Shown here in pieces: positions 41,030 through 50,846 of a stretch of 64,000 nt of DNA. Every line of letters begins with the position of its first letter. The stretch's first letter is position 1. A program made the translations under genes and the position numbers. This DNA comes from Opitutia bacterium (GTDB lineage: Bacteria; Verrucomicrobiota; Verrucomicrobiae; Opitutales; UBA953), in assembly GCA_004558035.1 (NCBI GenBank), contig SFEJ01000003.1, positions 1 to 64,000 on the forward strand. The letters run 5' to 3'. The notes below the pieces were generated by a model that made no database searches, was not told the DNA's origin, and was given only the letters and a program-made list of their open reading frames with translations.

Positions 41030-41079
41030 AACGCCACGATTTTCATTTCACAACCAATCTCATTCACACGAACAAAATC

Positions 41080-44000
41080 ATGAAAACCAAAATATCACTC
41101 ATCACTCTGATCGCCTGCGCCGCCGCAGGCACGCTCGACGCCGCCGCCGCGACTTACAAACAAAGCTCCGGCTCGGGAACGAATTCCGGCACGCTGCGCC
41201 TCGTCCCGGATTCATGGGTCTTGCCGGAACTCGGCTTCGACACTCGCCGCGAACAAGCGCTTCTCAAAAGCGCTTACGAATCGGTCGGCGAGCAATACAC
41301 ATGGAATGCCGCCCGAACGATGTATCTCACGGGAGAAAGCCGATTCACAACGAGGAACAACGGGAAAACGGAAATCGAAATCTACAGAAAATACGAGGCT
41401 ACGGAATTGCTCATGTCTCTTTCCGGCAGCGCGTCCTATACGAACAACGGGACGATGAATTTCGCCGGCGGCGTCGGCCTGGAAGTTCCCGCGCATTCCC
41501 GCGAGGAAAAAGAAACGACCAGCGGAAACACGACCACGTACGAATGCGACGAACTTCAAAACAACAGCGCGATTCTCCTTTCGGGAACGTCGTCGTTCAA
41601 GAACGCAGGAACGATGAATCCGGACAACGACAAGGCGATTTACCAAATCTGGGCGCTTGAGAACTCGAATTTCCTCAACACGGGAACAATCGAGGATTTC
41701 GAAATCATGGTCGGCGGAAGCGCGACGATGACGAACGCGAGCGCGTTGACGGAAACCGATGTCTATCTTTTCGGCGGCGCGAAACTCGTTAACGCCGCCG
41801 CGGGCGAGCTCGGCAACGCGTGCATTGATCTTCGCGGGAACGTCGTCTTCGAGAACGCGGGCGCGCTCGGCGGCGACTGGGCGGAAATCGGGCTTCGCGA
41901 GAACGCGAAAATCGTGAACACGGGAACGTTCAGCACGGGCTTCAAAAACCTTTGGTTTGAATTCTACAAAGGCGATGCCGCGGGAACGGCGAAGGTCGAA
42001 AATCGCGGCACGATGAACGGCATGCGCGTCGATTTCGAGATCAACGTGAACTCGAACGGCAAATTGCCGACGAACGTTTCGGCGAGCTTCGAAAATTACG
42101 GGAGAATTTCCGTCGACTCGGACTCGCCGTCCCCGAGATTTTCGATTGAGCTCAACGCCGAGGATTTCGGAGACAAATACTTCGAACGCTACGACGAATA
42201 CGGAGACGCGTTCAAAGTGACGCTGGCGAAAAGCGACCTGAACGTGAAAAACTTCGGCACAATCGATTTCCAAAACGGAAACGTCGCGATTCCGAGTCAC
42301 GTGAAAACGACGCTGGCAGAAGGCTCGCGGATCATCGGCAATCTCTCCCTCGGCGAAGCCGTGAAAATCCACCGGAATTCCGACGAAAGATACGTGCTTG
42401 CCTCCAAGGAATTCCTTTCGGTCGTGCTCACGGGCAACGGCGGCACCGATCCGCTCGTTTCCGGCGATCTCGCGCTCGGCAATCTCGTCGAATTCGGCGT
42501 CTCCTTCGCCGACGACGCCGTGGAAAAACGGAAATACGAGCTCACGATTTGGGGCGGCGAATTGACGCTCGGCGAGAACGCCGGAACCGGCTTCATCGAA
42601 AGCTCGCTTTCGGGAACGCTCTCTAAATTCGGGACGACTTACGAGTGGGCGCTGAACACGGCGACGGGCGTGCTGACAGCGAAGGACGTGAACATCGGCG
42701 AGGAAGTGGCCATCACTTCGGGCTCGCAGAACGTCACGCTCGGCTCGAAGGACGTCGCGACGTTCGACGCCTCGCTGAGCGAATATTCCGGCTCGCTCGT
42801 CGGCTCGGGCGAGGTGCATTCCGAGGCGGACCTCACGTTCACGGGCGACGCGGGCTCGCTGACGGGAACGCTTTCCGTCGACGCGGGAACGATGACGGTC
42901 GCGGCGGGCGCGAATCTCGGTTCTTCGGCGACGCTCGACGTCGCGGGAACGCTTGCGCTGAACGGCGACCGCACGGTCGCGAACGCGACGCGCGGGAACG
43001 GCGCGATCGAGCTCTCGTCCGGCTCGGACGTGACGTTCACGAAATCCGTCGGCGTGAAGACGCTGAACGTGAACGCGGGCGCGACGCTGAACGGCGGCGT
43101 TTCGCTGACGCACGGCGCGGACGCGGAGCTGAACCTCGCGGGAACGCTCGCGCTGAACGCGGACGCGGGTGAGAAGGTGTCGCTCGGCGGCGGCAAGGTC
43201 GTACTCGTCTCGTCGGCGAATCTCGATCTCGGGGGCACGATGACCCGGAGAATCGCGGCGGACGAATCCGCTTTGGAAAGCGGCGCCCGCGTGACGATTT
43301 TCGAAAACGGGAGCGTCGAAGGCGACGCCCGAGCGTTCCTGGCGACGGACCCGACGCTGAGCGCTTTGGCGGCGTCGAACGTCGTGCTCTTCGACGCCTC
43401 GAACGGGCTGACGGTGCAGGCGCTGACGAATCCCGAGACGCTCTCGGGCGGCGTGAACACGAGCGGTCTGAGCGCGAGCTTCGTCGATTGGGCTCTCGGC
43501 GGGCTGGCGGACGAGCTCGCGTCTCTGTCCGCCGGATTCACGGACGCGGCGGACCTGAGCGCTCTCGGCGGCGGGAACGATCCGCTGCTGAACGCGCTGC
43601 TCTCCGGCGAATCGGGCACGGCGCGCTCGATTCTCGACCGGCTTTCTCCGAAAAGCTATGCGGCAATGATCGCGATGCCCGTCGAGACCTTCCACGACGA
43701 CGCGAGAAACGTTTCCGCGCGCCTGGAACAGCGTCGCCACGATTCGTTCTACCAAAAGAGCCACTGGGAATTCTTCGCGCAGGCGCAAACGACATCCGCC
43801 GAGAACGATACGGCGACGGACGCTCCGACCTTCGATTTCGACCGCAGCGGCGTGTTTGCCGGCGCGGATGTGAGATTGGATAAAACAACGACGCTCGGCG
43901 TCGCCTTGGGCGCGGGAACGGGCAAGGCGAAGATCCGCAACGGCGGCGGCAAGATCGAGTCCGACGACTATCGGCTGATCGTTTTCGGCGGGAAGACGCT

Positions 44001-44589
44001 CGCGAATCTGTTTTACGTGAACGCGGGGGCGCAGCTCGGCTTCGCCTCTTACGACGTGAAGCGCACGACGGATTACGGCGGCGCGAGCGCTTCGGCGGAC
44101 GGCTGGAACGCGGGCGTGTTCGCGGAAACGGGCGCGCGGCTGACGCTTTCGGAGGCGAACGAGCTCTACGCGACGCCGTACGTCGGCCTTGCCTACACGC
44201 ACGCGTCGACGGACTCGTTCACGGAAAGCGGGAACGAGCGCGCGGCGTTCGACGCGGATTCGCTCTCGGGCGACAGTCTGCGGGCGCGGATCGGTTGCGC
44301 GTTCTCTTGGAGCTTCGACGTCGCGGGCACGGAAGCGCGGCTCGGCTTGGACGTCGCGTACTCGCGCGAGCTGCTCGACGACGAAATCGACGTGAACGTG
44401 ACGGCGAAGGACGGAACGAGGATTTCGGAAAAGGCAAAAACTGCGCCGACGGACATGTTCTCGATCGGACCGACATTGGACGTGGCGCTCACGAATCGGA
44501 TGAACGTCTATGCGGGCTACATGTTCCGCACAGGCACGGACTCCTCGACGACGCACAGCGCGAACGTCGGCTTCCGCATGCGGTTCTGA
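41080..44589 (+). CDS. Autotransporter with beta-helix passenger and C-terminal barrel
   Basis: 1169 residues. Signal peptide MKTKISLITLIACAAAGTLDA. The passenger (about 30-860) is made of short repeated beta-strand phrases with many N-A-G and GT turns, e.g. TFENAGALGG-like motifs and SGTLSKFGTTYEWALNTATG, typical of autotransporter-associated beta-strand repeats. The C-terminal 260 residues form an outer-membrane barrel (FFAQAQTTSAEND, GVFAGADVRLDKTTTLGVAL) and end with a terminal Phe (GFRMRF), the assembly signal. It should present the passenger on the cell surface, perhaps for adhesion. The leader has no Shine-Dalgarno. A terminator follows. Confidence 0.92.
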   Translation: MKTKISLITLIACAAAGTLDAAAATYKQSSGSGTNSGTLRLVPDSWVLPELGFDTRREQALLKSAYESVGEQYTWNAARTMYLTGESRFTTRNNGKTEIEIYRKYEATELLMSLSGSASYTNNGTMNFAGGVGLEVPAHSREEKETTSGNTTTYECDELQNNSAILLSGTSSFKNAGTMNPDNDKAIYQIWALENSNFLNTGTIEDFEIMVGGSATMTNASALTETDVYLFGGAKLVNAAAGELGNACIDLRGNVVFENAGALGGDWAEIGLRENAKIVNTGTFSTGFKNLWFEFYKGDAAGTAKVENRGTMNGMRVDFEINVNSNGKLPTNVSASFENYGRISVDSDSPSPRFSIELNAEDFGDKYFERYDEYGDAFKVTLAKSDLNVKNFGTIDFQNGNVAIPSHVKTTLAEGSRIIGNLSLGEAVKIHRNSDERYVLASKEFLSVVLTGNGGTDPLVSGDLALGNLVEFGVSFADDAVEKRKYELTIWGGELTLGENAGTGFIESSLSGTLSKFGTTYEWALNTATGVLTAKDVNIGEEVAITSGSQNVTLGSKDVATFDASLSEYSGSLVGSGEVHSEADLTFTGDAGSLTGTLSVDAGTMTVAAGANLGSSATLDVAGTLALNGDRTVANATRGNGAIELSSGSDVTFTKSVGVKTLNVNAGATLNGGVSLTHGADAELNLAGTLALNADAGEKVSLGGGKVVLVSSANLDLGGTMTRRIAADESALESGARVTIFENGSVEGDARAFLATDPTLSALAASNVVLFDASNGLTVQALTNPETLSGGVNTSGLSASFVDWALGGLADELASLSAGFTDAADLSALGGGNDPLLNALLSGESGTARSILDRLSPKSYAAMIAMPVETFHDDARNVSARLEQRRHDSFYQKSHWEFFAQAQTTSAENDTATDAPTFDFDRSGVFAGADVRLDKTTTLGVALGAGTGKAKIRNGGGKIESDDYRLIVFGGKTLANLFYVNAGAQLGFASYDVKRTTDYGGASASADGWNAGVFAETGARLTLSEANELYATPYVGLAYTHASTDSFTESGNERAAFDADSLSGDSLRARIGCAFSWSFDVAGTEARLGLDVAYSRELLDDEIDVNVTAKDGTRISEKAKTAPTDMFSIGPTLDVALTNRMNVYAGYMFRTGTDSSTTHSANVGFRMRF

Positions 44590-44604
44590 TCCGGCGGGCA
44601 AATG

Positions 44605-44645
44605 AAAACGGGCAAGCGGCGGTCGTCGTCGCTTGCCCGTTTTTT
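44605..44645 (+). terminator. Terminator downstream of autotransporter gene
   Basis: 14-base arms AAAACGGGCAAGCG and complement, 11-base loop, followed by a T-run. Confidence 0.88.
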
Positions 44646-44684
44646 CAAAAATCAGGAAAGTTTGCGGGGAAGGATTTTCAGAAG

Positions 44685-44750
44685 GCGACCGGGACGGTCG
44701 CGCTCCTGTAAAAATTCGCGCTCATTCGCGGAAATTCGCGGTTAAAAAAA
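44685..44750 (+). repeat. ATTCGCG triple repeat, copy 3, with adjoining hairpin
   Basis: The core at 44713-44743 equals the two copies near 1 kb and ends GGTTAAAAAAA. A small perfect hairpin (GCGACC / GGTCGC, 44685-44701) lies just before it, and a similar sequence precedes copy 1. The element sits between the autotransporter terminator and the STAS gene. Confidence 0.8.
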
Positions 44751-44778
44751 TCCGCGGAAACCTTTTCTTCGCGGGACG

Positions 44779-45285
44779 TCACATGCCGAGATCGGCGCGC
44801 ATGAAGTCGACGACCTGCTTGAAACGCGGGACGTTTTCCGGGGCGGCCGTCATCAGCGTTTCGTGCGCCTGCAGAATCGTGCGGTTGGTCGCGGGAGCGG
44901 CCTCGGCGCAGCTCGTCGCGCCCTCGGCGAGGAGCTTTTCCGTTCCCGCGTCCACAGCGTCGCCGGAAAGCAGCGTGAGGAGCGAGCCGAGCCCGAGATT
45001 GGCGACGACTTCGGCGATGCGCGGTCCGCAGCGCTGCATGACGACTTCCCCGCCCTTCCCACGGAAATCGCCCGCCGCGCCCGCGATCAGCCCGAGCACG
45101 GTGCTGTCCACGCCTTCGCAGAGCTTCATGTCGAGAATGAGCTTGCGGACGTCGGGATTCCCGCCGACTTTTTCGAGGAATTCGCCGAATTCGCGGCAGG
45201 TCGTATAGACGGCGCGTCCGCGCACGGAAACGATGACGGCGTCGCCGAGCGCGGCGACGAGGTATTGCGTGTTGTCGTTCGACAT
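44779..45285 (-). CDS. STAS-domain protein (anti-sigma-factor antagonist type)
   Basis: 168 residues. The STAS core (residues about 8-110) has the phospho-acceptor region CEGVDSTVLGLIAGAAG near residue 58, with Asp-Ser-Thr as in SpoIIAA-like proteins. A short C-terminal extension (about 115-168) is helical. Such proteins are switched by Ser phosphorylation and bind an anti-sigma kinase. No RsbW-type kinase or sigma factor lies nearby. It is the last gene of the ABC/GldG/DUF4340 block, 33 bases beyond DUF4340. Confidence 0.87.
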   Translation of the reverse strand: MSNDNTQYLVAALGDAVIVSVRGRAVYTTCREFGEFLEKVGGNPDVRKLILDMKLCEGVDSTVLGLIAGAAGDFRGKGGEVVMQRCGPRIAEVVANLGLGSLLTLLSGDAVDAGTEKLLAEGATSCAEAAPATNRTILQAHETLMTAAPENVPRFKQVVDFMRADLGM

Positions 45286-45318
45286 GGGAAATGCGGGGGT
45301 TCGTTTTTTCGAAAAATT

Positions 45319-47445
45319 TCAGCGCGCGGCGGGAACGGTCGCGGGCGCATCGCGGCCGATCGGATCGGGAATCGGGATCTCGGGAACGTCGCGCGAAGAA
45401 TCGCGCGCGAACGTGAGCTTGTGCAGCGCGTCGATGAGCGGCTGCCGCGCGCAGAAAACGCAGGAAGGCTCGGGCGTTCCCGCGAGCTGGAAGGTGCCGC
45501 CGAGGCGTTTCGTGACCCACAGGACGCGACGCGTCAGCTCGGCGTCCTCCGCGGCGGCGATTTCGAGTTCGAGGCGAAAGCGCCACGTCTCCGGCGCGCC
45601 GGAATCCTGGTAATCATAGGAGAAATCCCGCGAAAACGGCTCGGGCAAAAACGACTCGGCGCGGAGATCGGCGAGGCATCCCCCGAGCGCGCGCAGCGCC
45701 GCGGATTCCTCGTCGCTCTTCGCTTCGAGCGCCTTCATCCAGTCGGAGACGCCGGCGGGGCGCTTCGCGTCGAGCACGATCTTTTCCTCGGGTCCGGCGA
45801 CGTCGACGACGCGGATCGAGACGAGCTTGGCGTCCTCGGGCAGCTTCCAGATTTCGCGCGCGCGGAAGAAGCTCGGTTCGGTGGAAAGCGTTTCGAGGAT
45901 TTTTTCGTCCACGGCGTAGATGGAGCCGCCGAATTTGGCGTGGCAGGGCGCGCCGGGCTTGTCCGCGGGCGGCGCGGCGACGGAGAGCGTCATGGTGCGG
46001 CGCGGGCTTTCGGCGTCCTTCACGGGAGCGCCGAACTGAAGCTCGACGACGCGCGCGGGATTCTTGAAGCCGAAGGATTCTATTTCGACGTCGGAGGCGT
46101 TGTCGGCGGCGAATGCGCGGTAGAATTCCCCGGGCTCGGCGTCGACTTTTTCCGGATCCGGGAAATTGACGGCGACGAGATTTTTCAGCGTCTCGACGAA
46201 ATCGCGGATGACGGCGGGCTCGACCGCGGTCGGCTCGACGACGCGGGAATCCGGCGCGGCGGGCATCTGCCACGCGGCGTAGAGGTTTTCGGCGGAGGCG
46301 TCCGCGGCGGCTTCGCCCACGTCCGCGCCGAGCGCGACGGCGCCGGAATCGACCTTTTTCGTTCCCGCGGCGCGCAGATTCGTGCGGTGGAGCAGGAGCT
46401 GCTTCTTGCCTTCGAAAATCGAGACGGAGCGCAGCTGCGCGGGATCGAATTCGAAGAAATGCGGGTCGCGCAGCTCGGTCGTCGCGCGTTCCCAGCGGTC
46501 CGCGATGTCGGCGGGAACGGTGAAGATCGCGTCGTTGCCGTCGAGCTTGGCGTAGCGCAGGTTCCCGTTTTCGGGCGTGAGCTTGCCGACGAGGAGCGTC
46601 TGCGACTTTTCGTTGCCGTCGGAAAGCGTGATGCTCATCTGCGGCGTCTTCACGCCGGATTCGCCGAGCAGCGAAGGCTTGTCGAAAAAGAATTCGCCGT
46701 AGTTGAGGGCGACGAGCTCGCGCAGGCGCGCTTCCGTGCGCGCGCTCTCGGCGGCGGCGGAAATCGGCGTCTCGAAGCGCCAGCCGTATTCGACGCGCGC
46801 GGCGACGCCGTCGTTTTCCTTGCGCGTGCGCACGAGGCTCACGCGGCGCGATTCCTTGTCGCGCGCCTGTCCTTCGAAGGAAAGAATCTTGAGGCTCTGC
46901 ACCTCGTAGGGCGCGACGGAGAAGATTTCGCGGGCGCGGAAGTCTTCGGATTTTTTGGAGATGACGTCCAGAAAGGATTTCGGCGCGGGAATGATCTCCG
47001 AGCCGTCGGGCGAGAGGACGTAGACGCTCTTCCGGTCCGGCGTGGCGTTGCCGATTCTGATCTGGCGCGTTCCCGCGTCGTCGGAAACGGAGAGCGTCGC
47101 GCGCGGATTTTCGAGCCCGTAGTCGGCGAGCGTGCTGCCGGTCGCCCTGGCTTCGGCGACGGAGAAGCCGCCGTCCGCGCCGAGGAAGCGCAGCTCGGTC
47201 AGCAGCCGGTTGACGGTGAAGGGATTGGCGGCCCAGCGGAAGGGGCTCGTGATGAACCAGTCCTTCTTTTCGAGCGTGAGCGAAAATTCGCCGGAGGAAT
47301 CCTTGACGGAAATCTTCGAAATGCCGGCGGAGAAGATTGCCCGGCGCACACTGTCCGCGACATCGCTCTTGCCGGATTCGTAGAGGATCAGGCCAAAGGT
47401 GAGGACGTTCGCCAAGATCAGAAAAAGCGTGAATTTGAAACGCAT
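45319..47445 (-). CDS. DUF4340 domain protein
   Basis: 708 residues with an N-terminal membrane helix (residues about 3-20, FTLFLILANVLTFGLILY). The rest is periplasmic and beta-rich with several similar units: FSLTLEKKDWFITSPFRWAANP, TRQIRIGNATPDRKSVYVL, and KLTPENGNLRYAKLDG-type phrases. This resembles DUF4340, commonly found next to GldG-like ABC transporter genes. The order here supports that identity. Function is unknown; it probably works with the transporter at the cell envelope. Confidence 0.85.
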   Translation of the reverse strand: MRFKFTLFLILANVLTFGLILYESGKSDVADSVRRAIFSAGISKISVKDSSGEFSLTLEKKDWFITSPFRWAANPFTVNRLLTELRFLGADGGFSVAEARATGSTLADYGLENPRATLSVSDDAGTRQIRIGNATPDRKSVYVLSPDGSEIIPAPKSFLDVISKKSEDFRAREIFSVAPYEVQSLKILSFEGQARDKESRRVSLVRTRKENDGVAARVEYGWRFETPISAAAESARTEARLRELVALNYGEFFFDKPSLLGESGVKTPQMSITLSDGNEKSQTLLVGKLTPENGNLRYAKLDGNDAIFTVPADIADRWERATTELRDPHFFEFDPAQLRSVSIFEGKKQLLLHRTNLRAAGTKKVDSGAVALGADVGEAAADASAENLYAAWQMPAAPDSRVVEPTAVEPAVIRDFVETLKNLVAVNFPDPEKVDAEPGEFYRAFAADNASDVEIESFGFKNPARVVELQFGAPVKDAESPRRTMTLSVAAPPADKPGAPCHAKFGGSIYAVDEKILETLSTEPSFFRAREIWKLPEDAKLVSIRVVDVAGPEEKIVLDAKRPAGVSDWMKALEAKSDEESAALRALGGCLADLRAESFLPEPFSRDFSYDYQDSGAPETWRFRLELEIAAAEDAELTRRVLWVTKRLGGTFQLAGTPEPSCVFCARQPLIDALHKLTFARDSSRDVPEIPIPDPIGRDAPATVPAAR

Positions 47446-47469
47446 CTCTTTGCTTCCTTTCCAAAAAAT

Positions 47470-49077
47470 TCAGATTCGACGCCGCCAGAGGGCGACCAGC
47501 AGACCGAGCAGCACGACGGCGGCGGGAACGAGCGCGAACGCCCACGCGACGCGGAACAGGTCGGGCATGGAGACGTTGAGCCGGAAGTCCGAGATCGGCC
47601 GCGGCGGAATGTTGAGATAGACGTCGCGGTCGATCAGCCAGTTCACGGCGTTGAAGAGGAACGTCTTGTTGCCGCCGTTCTCGAGCTGCGCGTTGGAGGC
47701 GAGATCGCCCGCGCCCACGACGACGATGCGCCCGCCGGGAATGTTGAAGCCGAGGCGCGTTCCCGCCACGCGTTCGGCGACGGCGGCGACGGAGACCGGG
47801 CCGGGCACGTCGCTCATGCGGTCGCCGTAGCGGTAGGGCGGCGTGCGGTATTCGCTTTCGCCCCAGCTCGTCGGCACGCCGGCGGCGTTCACGCCCGGCG
47901 AGGAGAAGACGAGCTCCTGCACGCGGCGCGTCGCGTCGTCCGCGGAACCGACGTCGCGGCGCACTTGGCGGAACTGCGAGGCGACGAGCGGGATCTTCTG
48001 CTCGGCAAGGATTTCCGTCGTCTTGTGCGCGGGAACGGAAATCGTGTTCACGGCGACGTTCCCGTCGTAGAGCAGCTTGGCGGGATCCTTTTCGACGACG
48101 AAATTGTCCGCGAGCTGAATGCCCCAGTCGAAGAGCAGATCGTCCAGCCCGGGATCGCGCCCGGGACCCGCGAGCAGCAGCACGCGCCCGTTGCGTTCCC
48201 GCAGGTAGCGACCGATCTTCTTTTCGTCCGCCTTGTCCACGGCGATGCGCGGATTGACGACGAGGAGCATCGCCGCGTCTTCCGGCACTTCCTTGTGTTC
48301 GCGGAGATTGAGCGTGACCAGGCGAATCTGCCGCGCGCGCAGCTGCTCGGCGAACGAGGAGAGCCCGAAGGAGCGGTCCGTGCTCTCCGGAGAAAATTCC
48401 CCGTGCCCGATCAGCGAATAGACGACGGGAACGGTCTCGTCGGCGACTTTGAGAATCGCCGCCATCAGCGCCTCTTCGCCGCGGAAGCCGTCCACGTCGG
48501 AGGGATTGCCGGCGTCGTCGCGGCGGATCTTCAGCAGTTCCGCGGCGGTGATGACGGCACAGCGCTTGCGCGAGAGCACGACGACGGCGGCGTCCGCCGG
48601 GATTTTTCTGACGCCGTTCTTCTCCATCTCCGCGGCGAGGCGCGTGTTCTTCACGAGGTCGCCTTCCTCGAAGCGGATGAAGCCGGGAACGCCGAGCGAT
48701 TCGGCCTTGTAGCGGAAATTGTCCGTGAGCGCGACGATGCGCTTGCGCATCATGTTCTTGCCGTACGCCTCTTCGCGGGATTCGCCGAAATCGGAACGCG
48801 GGAACGTGACGACGACGCGGATCCACGGGTTTTCCGCCGTCGTGTCCGCGGGCGCTTTGCCGACGAGCGATTCGAGGAACATGCCCGATTCGAGCGAGAG
48901 CGTGTGGCTCTTCGCCTCGTCGATGTCCCAGCGGAAACGGAAGGACGGCTGCGAGGCGAGATAGTTGAGCCCAAAGACGAGCAGCACGGCGAGCACGGCC
49001 TGCGCACACAGATTCGCGCCGCGCAGCACGCGCACGTAACGGAAATCCTCGATTTTGAAAAGACGGAAAAATCGCAT
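47470..49077 (-). CDS. GldG-like ABC transporter auxiliary protein
   Basis: 535 residues. An N-terminal membrane helix (about 25-42) and a C-terminal helix (about 508-528) flank a large extracytoplasmic domain of the GldG / ABC-type uncharacterised auxiliary family. Recognisable pieces are VYSLIGHGEFSPESTDRSFGL, GRVLLLAGPGRDPGLDDLL and IVVVGAGDLASNAQL. In Flavobacteria GldG works with GldA and GldF in gliding; here gliding is not implied. It lies three bases beyond the permease gene. Confidence 0.87.
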   Translation of the reverse strand: MRFFRLFKIEDFRYVRVLRGANLCAQAVLAVLLVFGLNYLASQPSFRFRWDIDEAKSHTLSLESGMFLESLVGKAPADTTAENPWIRVVVTFPRSDFGESREEAYGKNMMRKRIVALTDNFRYKAESLGVPGFIRFEEGDLVKNTRLAAEMEKNGVRKIPADAAVVVLSRKRCAVITAAELLKIRRDDAGNPSDVDGFRGEEALMAAILKVADETVPVVYSLIGHGEFSPESTDRSFGLSSFAEQLRARQIRLVTLNLREHKEVPEDAAMLLVVNPRIAVDKADEKKIGRYLRERNGRVLLLAGPGRDPGLDDLLFDWGIQLADNFVVEKDPAKLLYDGNVAVNTISVPAHKTTEILAEQKIPLVASQFRQVRRDVGSADDATRRVQELVFSSPGVNAAGVPTSWGESEYRTPPYRYGDRMSDVPGPVSVAAVAERVAGTRLGFNIPGGRIVVVGAGDLASNAQLENGGNKTFLFNAVNWLIDRDVYLNIPPRPISDFRLNVSMPDLFRVAWAFALVPAAVVLLGLLVALWRRRI

Positions 49078-49080
49078 AAG

Positions 49081-49848
49081 CTACGCTTTCGATTCGACGT
49101 TGAGCGTCGTCAGCCCCAGGGCGAGCGCCGTCCCGCTGATGAACAGGAAGAACGGGCGCGATTCGATCAGCCCGCCGTAGAAGTTTTCAAGATGCCGGAA
49201 CGTGCGGAGATATTCGGCGGGCGCCTCCAGCCACGCGAAGGATTCGTACACGTTGAGCGGAAGCATCTGCAGCACGCCGCCGAGCACGACGAAGACGAAG
49301 AGCCCGCACGACGTGAGCAGCCCGGCGACGAGCATGCTGCGCGTGAGGCTGCTCGCGAGAATGCCCATCGCGACGTAGAGCAGCCCGGAAAGCGCGACGA
49401 AGAGCGCCCCGCCCTTCAGCGAGCTCAGCGCGAGCAGGCGCGGATCCGGGCAGAAGTCCTTCAGCATCTGCCACGCGATCACCGGAAACAGCAGCGCCAG
49501 CGCCCAGAGCGCGACGTAGAGCGCGTAGGCGGCGGCGAATTTGCCGAGCACGACGGCGAAGGCGCTCGTCGGCGTCGTCATCAGCGCGCCGAGCGTTCCC
49601 GCGCGCCGCTCCTCCGCGAAGGAGCGCATCGTGATCAGCGGCACCAGAATGAAGAGCGGCACCCAGAAGACGAAGAAATAGCTCTCCACGGGCAGCAGCG
49701 TCTCGCCGTTCTGCATCGTCGCCTGCTGCAGCGCGAACCAGTAGATGCCGCCCATGATGCAGAGGAAGACCGTTCCCGCGACGTAGGTCGAAGGGGAAAT
49801 GAAGAGCATGCGCAGCTCGTAGCGGAAAATTGTCAGAAAGTGCCTCAT
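49081..49848 (-). CDS. ABC-2 type permease (GldF-like)
   Basis: 255 residues with about six membrane helices. The start FLTIFRYELRMLFISPSTYVAG and the block RSFAEERRAGTLGALMTTP are the ABC-2 permease signatures (the EER-x2-GT-x-ALM motif contacts the ATPase). It starts at the ATG 49848, overlapping the ATPase stop by four bases. Together they form an exporter-like pair. Confidence 0.9.
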   Translation of the reverse strand: MRHFLTIFRYELRMLFISPSTYVAGTVFLCIMGGIYWFALQQATMQNGETLLPVESYFFVFWVPLFILVPLITMRSFAEERRAGTLGALMTTPTSAFAVVLGKFAAAYALYVALWALALLFPVIAWQMLKDFCPDPRLLALSSLKGGALFVALSGLLYVAMGILASSLTRSMLVAGLLTSCGLFVFVVLGGVLQMLPLNVYESFAWLEAPAEYLRTFRHLENFYGGLIESRPFFLFISGTALALGLTTLNVESKA

Positions 49849-50846
49849 TGCCGTTTGGAGACGTCGTCCACGACGTCGTAATTGCGTTTGGTCGCCGCGA
49901 TGAAGATGTCTTCGAGGCTCGCGCGCTTTTCGGAAAATTCTTCGACGCGGATTCCCGAGAAGTGGAGCTTTTCGAGGAGGTCCTCGCGCGGCGCGTCCGC
50001 GGGAATGCGCGCGAGCAGCTTGCTCGGCTCCGTCGCCGTCGCGGGAACGCGCTCGACGGAAACCGCGCCGAGCGTCTCGGCGATGCGTTCGGGCGCGGCG
50101 TCGGAGACGATCTCGAAGGCGCGGGAACGGACGAACTCCGCGCGGAGCTCCTCCGGCGTTCCCGCCGCGACGACGTGCCCCTGATTGATGATGATGACGC
50201 GGTCGCAGACGTTCTCGATCTCCGGCAGAATGTGCGAGGAGATCAGCACCGCCTTTTTCCCGCGCAGGCCGCGGATCAGCGAACGGATGCCGAGAATCTG
50301 GTGCGGGTCGAGCCCGATAGTGGGCTCGTCGAGAATCACGACGTCCGGTTCCGAAAGCAGCGCGTCCGCGATGCCGACGCGCTGGCGGAAACCCTTGGAA
50401 AGCGAGCCGATGAGCTTGCGCCGCGCCTTGCGCGCGAGATCGCACGCCGCCATGACGCTTTCGACGCGCTCCTGCAGCCGCTTTTCGGGAACGTCCTTCA
50501 GGCGCGCGCGCCAGCGCAGGTATTCGATGACGCGCAGCTCTTCCGGCAGCGGATTGTTTTCGGGCATGTAGCCCAGGTGCGCCTTCGCGCGGAACGCGTC
50601 CGTCGAGACCGGAATGCCGCAGATGCGCGCGATGCCGGAATTCGCCGGCGTGAGCCCAGCGAGAATGCGCATCGTCGTCGATTTGCCTGCGCCGTTCGGC
50701 CCGAGAAAACCGACGACCTCGCCGCGCTTCACGGAAAACGACACGCCCGAAACCGCCCTGTGCGAACCGTAGTTCTTGCAGAGCTTGCGGACGACGACGG
50801 CATCTTCGGCGCTTGCGGGTTCTGCTTTTTTACGGAAAGGAATCAT
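49845..50846 (-). CDS. ABC transporter ATP-binding protein (GldA/CcmA type)
   Basis: 333 residues. Walker A GPNGAGKST, signature SLSKGFRQRVGIADALL, Walker B VVILDEPTIGLDP and switch His in LISSHILPEIENV are all intact. The C-terminal 100 residues form the extension usual in DRA-type exporter ATPases. Four-base overlaps join it to the TPR gene upstream and the permease downstream. Confidence 0.92.
   Translation of the reverse strand: MIPFRKKAEPASAEDAVVVRKLCKNYGSHRAVSGVSFSVKRGEVVGFLGPNGAGKSTTMRILAGLTPANSGIARICGIPVSTDAFRAKAHLGYMPENNPLPEELRVIEYLRWRARLKDVPEKRLQERVESVMAACDLARKARRKLIGSLSKGFRQRVGIADALLSEPDVVILDEPTIGLDPHQILGIRSLIRGLRGKKAVLISSHILPEIENVCDRVIIINQGHVVAAGTPEELRAEFVRSRAFEIVSDAAPERIAETLGAVSVERVPATATEPSKLLARIPADAPREDLLEKLHFSGIRVEEFSEKRASLEDIFIAATKRNYDVVDDVSKRQ

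Noticed and set aside
41212..44601. An 1129-codon frame antisense to the autotransporter
   Set aside because: The autotransporter on the plus strand has a signal peptide, repeats and barrel; the antisense product is low-complexity Arg/Val/His-rich.
44863..49881. A 1672-codon open frame on the plus strand
   Set aside because: It is antisense to six well-supported minus-strand genes. Long antisense frames are common in GC-rich DNA with G/C in third positions. The product is Arg/Glu-rich without domain signals.
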